From an uncultured Spirochaetaceae bacterium (GTDB lineage: Bacteria; Spirochaetota; Spirochaetia; Treponematales; Treponemataceae), in the NCBI GenBank assembly GCA_902799665.1, contig CADCBK010000029.1, positions 1 through 45,412 of the forward strand: a stretch of 45,412 bases of DNA. Reading direction: 5' to 3'. Below the pieces are notes generated by a model. That model was given only the letters and a program-made list of their open reading frames with translations, made no database searches and was not told the DNA's origin. The position numbers and the translations under genes were made by a program. Shown in pieces: positions 23,535 through 30,468 of this stretch. The number at the start of each line of letters is the position of its first letter. The stretch's first letter is position 1.

Positions 23535-24821
23535 CTATGCTTTGTATAATGGTGAATTCGTTATAGTTCCGGCGATTGCCGTCGCGGCGGCGGACGCGGG
23601 GCTCATAAGGTGAACCATTCCGCCTTTTCCCATGCGGCCGTTAAAGTTGCGGTTTGTCGTCGAAGCGCAAACTTCGCCTTCGGCCAAAACGCCATTGCTC
23701 ATTCCTAAGCAGGCGCCGCAAGTCGGGTTTGTGACGCAAAAGCCCGCGTCCATAAAAATCGACAAAAGGCCTTCGTCCAAGGCCATCTTGTAAATTTTGG
23801 GCGTGGCCGGGCTTACAATGCCGCGCACTCCAGCGGCCAAACGCTTTCCTTTAAGGACTTCGGCGGCGACGCGCAAGTCCGAGATGCGGCCGTTGGTGCA
23901 CGAACCGATGTAAATCTGGTCCACCTTTGTTCCAGCCAATTCGGCGATCGGCTTTACTTGGTCGGGCTTGTAGCCGACCGTTGCCAAAGGCTGCAAATCG
24001 CTCAAGTCGCATTCGATGACTTTTTCGTATTCGGCGTCCGCGTCGCTCTTCCACTGCTGGTAGTCGGCCAAGGCGTCTTCCTTGCTCTTGTATTCGTCCT
24101 TGATGAATTCCCAAAGGTAGTCGACGGTCTTTTGGTCGGGGAAGCAAATTCCGCTTGTGGCTCCGGCTTCGACGGCCATGTTGCAAATCGTCATGCGCTC
24201 TTCCATGCCAAAGTTGTCCACTACAGGGCCGGTGAACTCGACGACGCAGTTTGTGGCTCCATTCACTCCAATCTTTCCGATCAAGTAAAGGATTACGTCC
24301 TTGGCGTAAACGCCGGGCTTTAAGGTTCCATTTAAAACAAATTTTATTGACTTTGGTTCCTTAAAAGAGCAAACGCCCTTTAAGATGCCTACCTCAAGGT
24401 CGGTAGTGCCGACGCCAGCCGCGAAGGCTCCAAAAGCGCCGTGCGTGCAAGTGTGGCTGTCGCCCATGATAACAGTAAAGCCCGGGCGGACAAAGCCCTT
24501 TTCGGGGAAAATCGCGTGGCAAACGCCGTTACAGCCGATGTCAAAGAAGTCCTTTATGTCGTTGCGCCTGGCCCAGTCGCGAAGAATTTTTTCTTGCGTG
24601 GCTGTTTTTGAGTCTTTGGCCGGAGTGACGTGGTCGATTACGGCCTTGATTTTTGTATTGTCAAAAACCCTATCCTTTCCGCGCTCGCAAAGGTCGTTGA
24701 TGGCGATGGGGGTCGTTATTTCGTGGCAGAAAACTCTGTCCAACTTTAAAATGTAGGTGTCTTTAAAAGGCTTTTCCAAAAGATGCTTTTCAAAAATCTT
24801 TTGCGCGATTGTCTTTCCCAT
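23535..24821 (-). CDS. leuC: 3-isopropylmalate dehydratase large subunit (LeuC/HacA family)
   Basis: Iron-sulfur catalytic subunit partnering LeuD. Visible family blocks: GDSHTCTHGAFGAFAAGVGTTD, the first cluster cysteine in IGSCTNGRISD, and the other two in NPTCGACLGM, followed by the TTNRNFNGRMG block. At 428 aa it is the shorter LeuC2/HacA type rather than the roughly 466-aa E. coli type. I chose ATG 24821 because a GGAG ribosome-binding site lies eight bases upstream; a TTG two codons earlier is less likely. It has its own promoter overlapped by a long palindrome, which suggests end-product regulation. Confidence 0.9.
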   Translation of the reverse strand: MGKTIAQKIFEKHLLEKPFKDTYILKLDRVFCHEITTPIAINDLCERGKDRVFDNTKIKAVIDHVTPAKDSKTATQEKILRDWARRNDIKDFFDIGCNGVCHAIFPEKGFVRPGFTVIMGDSHTCTHGAFGAFAAGVGTTDLEVGILKGVCSFKEPKSIKFVLNGTLKPGVYAKDVILYLIGKIGVNGATNCVVEFTGPVVDNFGMEERMTICNMAVEAGATSGICFPDQKTVDYLWEFIKDEYKSKEDALADYQQWKSDADAEYEKVIECDLSDLQPLATVGYKPDQVKPIAELAGTKVDQIYIGSCTNGRISDLRVAAEVLKGKRLAAGVRGIVSPATPKIYKMALDEGLLSIFMDAGFCVTNPTCGACLGMSNGVLAEGEVCASTTNRNFNGRMGKGGMVHLMSPASAAATAIAGTITNSPLYKA

Positions 24822-24843
24822 AATCAATTCTCCTGAAAAAATT

Positions 24844-24872
24844 AAAAATAATTAAAGATTTTAATTATTTTT
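24844..24872. promoter_or_regulatory. AT-rich palindrome overlapping the leuC -10 box, candidate operator
   Basis: Perfect inverted repeat with 13-bp arms, AAAAATAATTAAA (24844-24856) and TTTAATTATTTTT (24860-24872), and a 3-bp centre. It covers the -10 box, so a dimeric repressor bound there would block transcription. No cognate regulator gene is nearby. Confidence 0.5.
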
Positions 24873-24886
24873 GAAGAATTTGTCAA
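24858..24886 (-). promoter_or_regulatory. promoter of leuCD
   Basis: Minus strand: perfect -35 TTGACA (24881-24886), 17-bp spacer, -10 TAAAAT (24858-24863). The leader of about 30 nt includes the GGAG site used by leuC. Confidence 0.8.
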
Positions 24887-24928
24887 GACCGCTTAAATTC
24901 TTAAGCATAATTAAATTTTTCATTGGGA

Positions 24929-25138
24929 TTAGCCAAGAACAGTGACGCCGGCCCCTGAAATAGCCGCGTTTATGGAGTCTTCAATTCCGCCAACGCTTTC
25001 ATCGAAGTCAACCTTTACTTGTGACTTTGCGGGATCTGCCACGCAGTCTGTAACGCCTGCAACGCCTTTTACAGCCGCACCCACTTTTCCAGCGACCGCG
25101 TCGTCAAACATTCCATCCACAAATATCTTCTTTTGCAT
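24929..25138 (-). CDS. HMA-like small protein lacking the metal-binding CxxC
   Basis: 69 aa with the beta-alpha-beta-beta-alpha-beta pattern of heavy-metal-associated (CopZ-type) domains: an N-terminal strand KKIFVDGM, helix AVAGKVGAAVKGVAGV, strand SQVKVDFDE, helix IEDSINAAISGAG. The usual GMTCxxC metal loop reads GMFDDAV, so neither cysteine is present and copper binding in the standard way is unlikely. A CAGGAG site lies about ten bases before the ATG, and a consensus promoter is further upstream. Monocistronic. Role unknown. Confidence 0.75.
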   Translation of the reverse strand: MQKKIFVDGMFDDAVAGKVGAAVKGVAGVTDCVADPAKSQVKVDFDESVGGIEDSINAAISGAGVTVLG

Positions 25139-25170
25139 AGCAGCAAATCTCCTGAGCGATAATTTTTATT

Positions 25171-25199
25171 ATTATAAAGCAAGCGGCGAGAAAATGCAA
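25171..25199 (-). promoter_or_regulatory. promoter of the HMA-like gene
   Basis: Minus strand: -35 TTGCAT (25194-25199), 17-bp spacer, perfect -10 TATAAT (25171-25176), leader of about 28 nt with a ribosome-binding site. Confidence 0.75.
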
Positions 25200-25231
25200 G
25201 CGATTTTTTATAGAAAGATTTGTTTTTTCTC

Positions 25232-25260
25232 TTGCGCTTTTCTTTTGTTTGCGCTAAATT
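25232..25260 (+). promoter_or_regulatory. promoter of the Pur-alpha-like gene
   Basis: -35 TTGCGC (25232-25237), 17-bp spacer, -10 TAAATT (25255-25260). The leader of about 45 nt holds the AAGGAG ribosome-binding site at 25301-25306. Confidence 0.5.
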
Positions 25261-25312
25261 AATGAAAATCCCACCAAAGCATAGGGAAGGATGCGTTAAC
25301 AAGGAGAATGCA

Positions 25313-25729
25313 ATGGGAATTCGCGGAGAACTATACACAACACAAGTAACTTTGGCCAACCGCTCTTATTTTTTTAATGTAAAGGAAAACAGGACGGGCG
25401 ACGTTTTCTTGCAGATTGTTGAAAGCAAGAATGGAAAGGAAGGCACAGAGCGCGACCGCCACCAAATCGCAGTCTTTGAGGAAGACATGCAAAAGTTCTT
25501 TGGCGGTTTGGACGACTCGCTAAAGTTCATTCAAAAGAATAAAAAGGAGCGCGACAAGCTTCGCGCCGAAAGGAAAGCGGCAAAAGACGCCAAGTACTCA
25601 AGCGAAGGCTTGTCAGGAAAAAAGATCTACAAGAAAAAGGCCGAAGATCCCGACGCCCGCCCCGTAGACCCCAACGCGCCAAAAAAGACAGGCCGCATCC
25701 ACGTCGTTTCCAAGCGCGCGAAAAACTAA
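25313..25729 (+). CDS. Pur-alpha-type (DUF3276) DNA/RNA-binding protein
   Basis: 138 aa. The N-terminal half (MGIRGELYTTQV to about residue 85) has the single PUR-repeat layout of the bacterial DUF3276 family, related to Borrelia BpuR, which binds nucleic acids and acts as a post-transcriptional and transcriptional regulator. The C-terminal half is a highly charged Lys/Arg/Asp-rich tail (KKERDKLRAERKAAKDAK and onwards) that probably adds non-specific RNA/DNA binding. I chose ATG 25313 because AAGGAG (25301-25306) precedes it; upstream in-frame ATGs give an unrelated extension with no ribosome-binding site. Monocistronic, with its own promoter. Confidence 0.83.
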   Translation: MGIRGELYTTQVTLANRSYFFNVKENRTGDVFLQIVESKNGKEGTERDRHQIAVFEEDMQKFFGGLDDSLKFIQKNKKERDKLRAERKAAKDAKYSSEGLSGKKIYKKKAEDPDARPVDPNAPKKTGRIHVVSKRAKN

Positions 25730-25764
25730 TTAGAAAGAAAACGAAAGCCGATGTATTGCCAGTA

Positions 25765-25780
25765 GTCCGCGCGAGCGGAC
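25765..25780. other. isolated hairpin downstream of the Pur-alpha-like gene
   Basis: Six-bp perfect stem GTCCGC/GCGGAC with a GCGA tetraloop (GNRA class). There is no following T-run, so it is not a standard terminator; it may protect the mRNA 3' end. Confidence 0.4.
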
Positions 25781-25798
25781 AGTCGATATTACCACTAG

Positions 25799-25834
25799 CA
25801 AAACAGCGGCTAATAACTAAAACTAAGCCGCTGT
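25799..25834 (-). terminator. weak intrinsic terminator at the rnhB stop
   Basis: Minus strand: nine-bp arms ACAGCGGCT / AGCCGCTGT around a 14-base loop, then TTTTG. The 5' arm lies within the last rnhB codons. The short T-run makes it modest. Confidence 0.5.
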
Positions 25835-26373
25835 ATCGGGCTGGGGCCTAGTTTATGGCAGGCGGCCTTGTGCGCCGCAGTCGGATAGCCCTTGTGCTTG
25901 GCGTATCCGTAGCCTGGATACTTTTTGTCCAACTCCACCATAAGGCGGTCGCGCGCGGTTTTCGCAAGTATGCTTGCGGCCATGACTTCTGGAAATTTCG
26001 CGTCGGCCTTTACGACGGCCTCGCATTCAATCGGCAAATCCGGCGGAACAAAGTTTCCGTCGGCGATTCCCTTCAGGCCGCTTAAATCAAGATTGGCATT
26101 CTTTTTTCGCAAATCTTCAAAGGCTAGTTTCATCGCGTAAAGGCTTGCGCGCAAAATGTTCATTTCGTCAATTGTTTTATGGTCAACAAAGGCCAAGCCC
26201 CAAACGGCTTTTTCTTTGATGACAGCTTCCGCGGCCAATCTTTTTTTTTCAGACAATTTCTTTGAGTCGTTCAAAATTTCCAAAGGAAAAGACTTGGGAA
26301 GAATCACCGCGGCGGCGCAGACAGGGCCAGCCAACGGCCCGCGTCCCGCTTCGTCAAAGCCAACCGCGATCAT
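25810..26373 (-). CDS. rnhB: ribonuclease HII
   Basis: Degrades RNA in RNA-DNA hybrids and removes single ribonucleotides. The 187-aa product starts with GFDEAGRGPLAGPV (D7 and E8 in the active site) and has the third acidic residue in KADAKFPEVMAASILAKTARDR. The C-terminal GYPTAAH block is conserved too. Length is normal. The ATG overlaps the stop of the upstream beta-helix gene (ATGA). It is the last gene of a three-gene operon. Confidence 0.95.
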   Translation of the reverse strand: MIAVGFDEAGRGPLAGPVCAAAVILPKSFPLEILNDSKKLSEKKRLAAEAVIKEKAVWGLAFVDHKTIDEMNILRASLYAMKLAFEDLRKKNANLDLSGLKGIADGNFVPPDLPIECEAVVKADAKFPEVMAASILAKTARDRLMVELDKKYPGYGYAKHKGYPTAAHKAACHKLGPSPIQRLSFSY

Positions 26374-28481
26374 TTGTAGGAGTTTCCTTGGTTTTCAGAA
26401 AAAACCGTTTTTCCGGCAGTGTAGACGCTCTTGTAGTTTTCGGACTTGTTTTGAGTGTCGGCGGTGAATTTATTGTTGACCAATCTAACCGAACAATCGA
26501 TGAATTCAGCGGGACGACCCATGCGGCTTGTAATTTGCGCGAAATTGTTGTCAAAGTCCAGAGAGCCGCCGTTAATCGAAAGAGCCACGGCCGTGTCCGC
26601 TATTGAAAGCAGCCTTGAGTTTTTTACAAGAGTCTTTGAATTGCCGTTAGCGGAAACCACGCAAGAATAGCCTTGCGCCTCGCTTGTAATGCCGGTGGAC
26701 TCTACGCTTAAAGCGGAGGACTGACAGTTAAAGACGCGGCCGTCTCCTGAAAAGCGGGCCACAAGCTGGCAGTCTTTGAAGGTAGCCGCCGAATGCTCTA
26801 AAATAAAAAGGTTTGTAAGCGCCTTTGCGGCTCCCCTAAGCTTTTTTGAGGAAGCAGGCGGCTCCGTTTTTTCCCAGAAAATGTTTTGCGCGAAAAGGCC
26901 CGCGTTCTTTACAGAAAGAGCCGCGGTCGCGGGAATAAAGACATGAGCGTCGTCAATTCCGCAAAATTCAACGTTGTTTGTGATTGAAATCTCGCCGGAA
27001 TTTAGAGCGACGTCTCCCCTTATGTAAAAGCGCGAAAAATTCTTTTTATTCACGATTTTTGAAAGCTTTGACAAATCCTTAAAGGGTGCGAACGGGCTTC
27101 CGTCCTGCTCGCCGGCCGTTGACGAAGAATCGACGTAATAATTGTACTTGTCTATCACAACCGAATAATCGGAAGTCGCGCTTTTCGCGCCGCTTTCGTC
27201 TTCAGAATAGAATGAAACTTGATAAGCGAGCGTTCTTTCTGTGTCGCCGAAAAGCGTGATGTTTTGGCCTTGATAAGCGTTGTAGCCTTCGTGGTCAAAT
27301 TTCAACAAGGCCAAATCAGGCGCGGCAAAAGAAGGCTCCAGCGAAACGGGATTTGAAACGGAGAAATAATACTTTAACTTTGGCTCAAGCCGCGCGCTTA
27401 CGCGGACGTCATCGCGCGAGTAAGATGACGAGGCGCTGGAAATAATTTTTGGAGCGGGCGGCGTTGACCGGTTGACCAACACGTCAATGAACAAGGAGCC
27501 TTGGTAAACTTGCTCGCAGTAAAGGTCCACAGGCAGGCGCTCCTCGATTTTGTCGCCAGGAAAAACGTCAAGAACAAGCTGGGAATAAAGGCCGTCGGCG
27601 ATGATTTTGTTTTTGGAAAGGGGCGACGCGGCAAGCTCAAACTTTTTCCCCTCATCGCCAACGACATAAATCACGAGGCTTCCGTCAAAGTCCCTTTTAG
27701 ACGCAAGAGCCGGTTTTGCGGGAAGCGGAAATTTTTCAACTGAATTTTCCGCGGAAAAGTCAACGCTTTGGCAATAAAGCTCGTTGTCCTTGTTTCTGTC
27801 AAGCTCAACGAGTTTTCCGCACGGCTGCCACCAATCGCCGTCAAGCGAATAAATCTTTTTAGGGTCGGTGAAAACAAGCGTTGACCAATCGTTTGACTTA
27901 AAGGGCGTCTCTCGCTTTGTCAAAACGCCAGTCTCGGCTGGAAGAATTCTAAGCACATAGCGCCAAACCTTCGCGCCGTCGCTTAAATTTATGGGAACAA
28001 AGCGTTCCATCGTCGCGCTTTTTGAAATGAAGATTTCACGCCCCTTTTCAAAGTCCTTGCTTTGGAAAAAGGAATAGTTGAACGCAAAAGGAATTTGCAA
28101 TTTATTTCCAGCCACATAGTCAAAGCAAGGGCCTGTCTCGAATGACTTTAAGAAGGCGCTTGTTTCCTCGTTTTCCGGAACGCTTGGCTCAACAGAAAAA
28201 TAGATTTTCCGCTCTTCCTTGTTTTGGTCCCGCCCAACGCTTACAACGCGCAGCTCCACATTTCCAGTAACGTCAAGAACGACGGGACCGTCGTAGGCAA
28301 AGCCTTGCGCCAACGGATCTGTTCCGGAAAAAGAATAATAAACTTCTTCGTCCTCGTCAAACTCAAGCACAAGGGATTGCGCGTTCGCGTATTCGCCTGG
28401 AACAGGGTTCACTACCCTAACTTCGGCGAAAAGGCTAAACGAGAGCAAGGCGCAAAGCGCGGAAAAAAATCTTTTTTTCAT
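26370..28481 (-). CDS. exported protein with chitobiase-like and right-handed beta-helix regions
   Basis: 703 aa, signal peptide at residues 1-19 (ending SLFA). The N-terminal region (about 20-95, with FDEDEEVYYSFSGTDP and GPVVLD) resembles the small beta domains in which a PxxGxY-type motif precedes a 'sense of difference' loop, as in chitobiase C-terminal-like domains. The middle contains further beta-sandwich segments. The last 260 residues (from about 440, with SPFAPFKDLSKL, then repeated short strands FYIRGDV, VEFCGIDD, ATFKDCQLV, VRLVNNKF) look like a right-handed parallel beta-helix. Periplasmic or surface location expected. Starts 9 bp after the phosphoribosyltransferase stop. Function unknown. 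Confidence 0.72.
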   Translation of the reverse strand: MKKRFFSALCALLSFSLFAEVRVVNPVPGEYANAQSLVLEFDEDEEVYYSFSGTDPLAQGFAYDGPVVLDVTGNVELRVVSVGRDQNKEERKIYFSVEPSVPENEETSAFLKSFETGPCFDYVAGNKLQIPFAFNYSFFQSKDFEKGREIFISKSATMERFVPINLSDGAKVWRYVLRILPAETGVLTKRETPFKSNDWSTLVFTDPKKIYSLDGDWWQPCGKLVELDRNKDNELYCQSVDFSAENSVEKFPLPAKPALASKRDFDGSLVIYVVGDEGKKFELAASPLSKNKIIADGLYSQLVLDVFPGDKIEERLPVDLYCEQVYQGSLFIDVLVNRSTPPAPKIISSASSSYSRDDVRVSARLEPKLKYYFSVSNPVSLEPSFAAPDLALLKFDHEGYNAYQGQNITLFGDTERTLAYQVSFYSEDESGAKSATSDYSVVIDKYNYYVDSSSTAGEQDGSPFAPFKDLSKLSKIVNKKNFSRFYIRGDVALNSGEISITNNVEFCGIDDAHVFIPATAALSVKNAGLFAQNIFWEKTEPPASSKKLRGAAKALTNLFILEHSAATFKDCQLVARFSGDGRVFNCQSSALSVESTGITSEAQGYSCVVSANGNSKTLVKNSRLLSIADTAVALSINGGSLDFDNNFAQITSRMGRPAEFIDCSVRLVNNKFTADTQNKSENYKSVYTAGKTVFSENQGNSYK

Positions 28482-28490
28482 ATCGAAAAC

Positions 28491-29096
28491 CTATTTGTTG
28501 GCGAGGACGCTCAAAACTTCCCGCAGCTCGGGATCCTGCTTAAAGTAGTTTTCTTCCAAGTCCTCTTTGCTAAGTCCAATAAGCTCGTGGCTCATGTAGT
28601 GAATCCACAAGTCTTCTTCAGGCTTTGTAATCTCAAACTTGCGGCACCAGTAGTCGGGAATTATCGGCTGCTGCGCCTTGTAGGTAAAATGCTTGTAGTC
28701 ATGAACAACAACCTTTATGTCGTTTCTGGGAACGCCGCGGTCAAGAAGGATTTCCGTCAAGGCGTTGATTGTGTTTCCCGTGTCAAAGATGTCGTCAACA
28801 AGCATGATTTTATCGCCGGGACGAAGGCGCTCGGGCGGGTATGTCCAACCGTCAATCATAAGCTTTGTGTTGGCGCGAACGTCTGTGTAGGAACGGGCGA
28901 CGACGGCGGCGTACAAAACAGGATGCTGGTCTTTTCGGACTATCTTAAAATACTCGCTAATTACGTTTGCCATGTAGGCGCCGCCTCTAAGCGAGCAGTA
29001 AAGGACGTCGGGCACAAAGCCGTCCTTGTAAATCTTGTGGGCCAATTTCAGCGCGTTGTTGCGCACAACGTCGTATGGTAAAAATTCTTTGTTCAT
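28491..29096 (-). CDS. phosphoribosyltransferase (purine salvage type)
   Basis: 201 aa type I phosphoribosyltransferase. The PRPP-binding signature VDDIFDTGNTI is at residues 100-110, preceded by the SLRGGAYMA loop (35-43) that contacts pyrophosphate. Layout is closest to xanthine/hypoxanthine-guanine enzymes, which convert a purine base and PRPP into a nucleotide; the base specificity cannot be fixed here. A GAGG site lies four bases before the ATG. It heads an operon with the beta-helix protein and rnhB. Confidence 0.8.
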   Translation of the reverse strand: MNKEFLPYDVVRNNALKLAHKIYKDGFVPDVLYCSLRGGAYMANVISEYFKIVRKDQHPVLYAAVVARSYTDVRANTKLMIDGWTYPPERLRPGDKIMLVDDIFDTGNTINALTEILLDRGVPRNDIKVVVHDYKHFTYKAQQPIIPDYWCRKFEITKPEEDLWIHYMSHELIGLSKEDLEENYFKQDPELREVLSVLANK

Positions 29097-29136
29097 TCCT
29101 CTATTCTATCACACTTCAGGCTTTAATGCTAGTAAA

Positions 29137-30441
29137 TCAACTGTATTTTTTGTAAAGCTCCGCGATGATTTTCAGGCCGCCTTCGGTTTCCTTTTGGTCG
29201 CCGGCGTAATTAAGGCGCAGACACTTAGAGTAATGGGGATGCTCTTCCACCGGCGGAAGGCTTTTGTCAGGCGCGGCGCCAAAGAAAAAGTATTCGCCGG
29301 GAACGACAATCACGCCGCGCTTTTTTAGCTCTGAATAAAATTTCATCGTCGAGATTTTAAGGCCAGGCATCAAAAGCCACTGGAAAATCGAGCCTTCGCT
29401 TTTGTGGACGTAATAGTTTGTTCCGGCAAAGAGCTTGTGGATGGCCTTTTGCGTTTCGACCGACTTTTTTTGGTAGAAAGGCCGGACGTATTTTTGGGCG
29501 CAGTCGATTAAGCTTCCGTTTTTGATAAGCGGAGCGGCGATGGCCTGCCCTACGCTTCCGCTTGCAAGCGCGGCGATGGCGTTTATGTTTCCGACAGCCT
29601 GAACGATTTTTTTGTCGGCGACGATTATTCCGGTTCGCAGTGACGGAAGGCCGATTTTTGAAAGGCTCATCGAAAGGATTACGTTTGAGTCCCAGTAAGG
29701 CGCCGCGTCGTCGGTGAAGATGATGTCGGGCCAAGGAAGGCCATAGGCGTTGTCTATCATAAGCGGAACGCCGTACTTGCGCGCGATTTTTGAAAGGCGC
29801 TTGATTTCGCTGTCGGTAAGAACGTTTCCAGTCGGGTTTGTCGGACGGCTTACGCAAAGGGCGCCGACATTGGAATGCTTTTCCATGTAGTTTTCAAGCG
29901 CGTCAAAGTCAACGTGGTATTTAAACGTCCTGTCATTTTCATATTGGCAAGTCGAAGGAATGCCGACAAATTGGCCGCGCTCAATTCCCTGGTCGGCGTA
30001 GCCTATGTATTCGGGAACAAGAGGAAGAACGATTGTTTTTTTGACCGACTTTTTTTCGTCGGAGAACGTTCCGCTCAAAAGATTAAAGATGTAAAAGAAA
30101 GCGCTTTGGCTTCCGTTTGTAATAGCGACGTTTTCCGGCCCGATTTTCCAGCCGTAAGTTTTTGAAAGGTATTCCGCGACGCATTCGATGAATTCCACGC
30201 GCCCCTGGGGGCTGTCGTAAAGGCCGATAAGCTTTTCAAAATCGTCCTTATGGCCCATGATTTTTTCCATGCGGGCGCGATAAAGCTTTTCGACTTGCGG
30301 AATGCGGGCCGGGTTTCCGCCGCCCAAACGATAGGGCTTTACGCCGGCCGGCAAGGGCTTTCCAATGTCGTCCATCAGTTGCAGTATGCCGGACTCGCCG
30401 GTGAGTTTTTTTCCAAAGTCAGAGAAAAGTATTTTAGGCAT
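29137..30441 (-). CDS. avtA: valine-pyruvate aminotransferase
   Basis: PLP-dependent fold-type I aminotransferase, transferring amino groups between valine, alanine and their keto acids. The opening (TGESGILQLMDDIG, then LGGGNPARIPQ) is specific to AvtA, as is ITNGSQSAFFYIFNLLSG (about 107-125). The PLP lysine is K262 in SMSLSKIGLPSLRTG. At 434 aa it has the usual length. It follows clpC by 27 bp with a strong GGGAGGA site, as the last gene of the long minus-strand run. It has no obvious functional link with McsAB-ClpC. Confidence 0.92.
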   Translation of the reverse strand: MPKILFSDFGKKLTGESGILQLMDDIGKPLPAGVKPYRLGGGNPARIPQVEKLYRARMEKIMGHKDDFEKLIGLYDSPQGRVEFIECVAEYLSKTYGWKIGPENVAITNGSQSAFFYIFNLLSGTFSDEKKSVKKTIVLPLVPEYIGYADQGIERGQFVGIPSTCQYENDRTFKYHVDFDALENYMEKHSNVGALCVSRPTNPTGNVLTDSEIKRLSKIARKYGVPLMIDNAYGLPWPDIIFTDDAAPYWDSNVILSMSLSKIGLPSLRTGIIVADKKIVQAVGNINAIAALASGSVGQAIAAPLIKNGSLIDCAQKYVRPFYQKKSVETQKAIHKLFAGTNYYVHKSEGSIFQWLLMPGLKISTMKFYSELKKRGVIVVPGEYFFFGAAPDKSLPPVEEHPHYSKCLRLNYAGDQKETEGGLKIIAELYKKYS

Positions 30442-30468
30442 GAATTTTTCCTCCCATAAAATTCAAAG

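Noticed and set aside
25765..25780. GTCCGC/GCGGAC hairpin as a terminator of the Pur-alpha gene
   Set aside because: There is no T-run after the stem on either strand; kept only as an isolated hairpin.
28224..29081. Long plus-strand ORF (285 codons) opposite the phosphoribosyltransferase and beta-helix genes
   Set aside because: It is the antisense of two well-supported genes, has no ribosome-binding site or promoter, and its translation shows no domain pattern. GC-rich third positions create many such shadows here.
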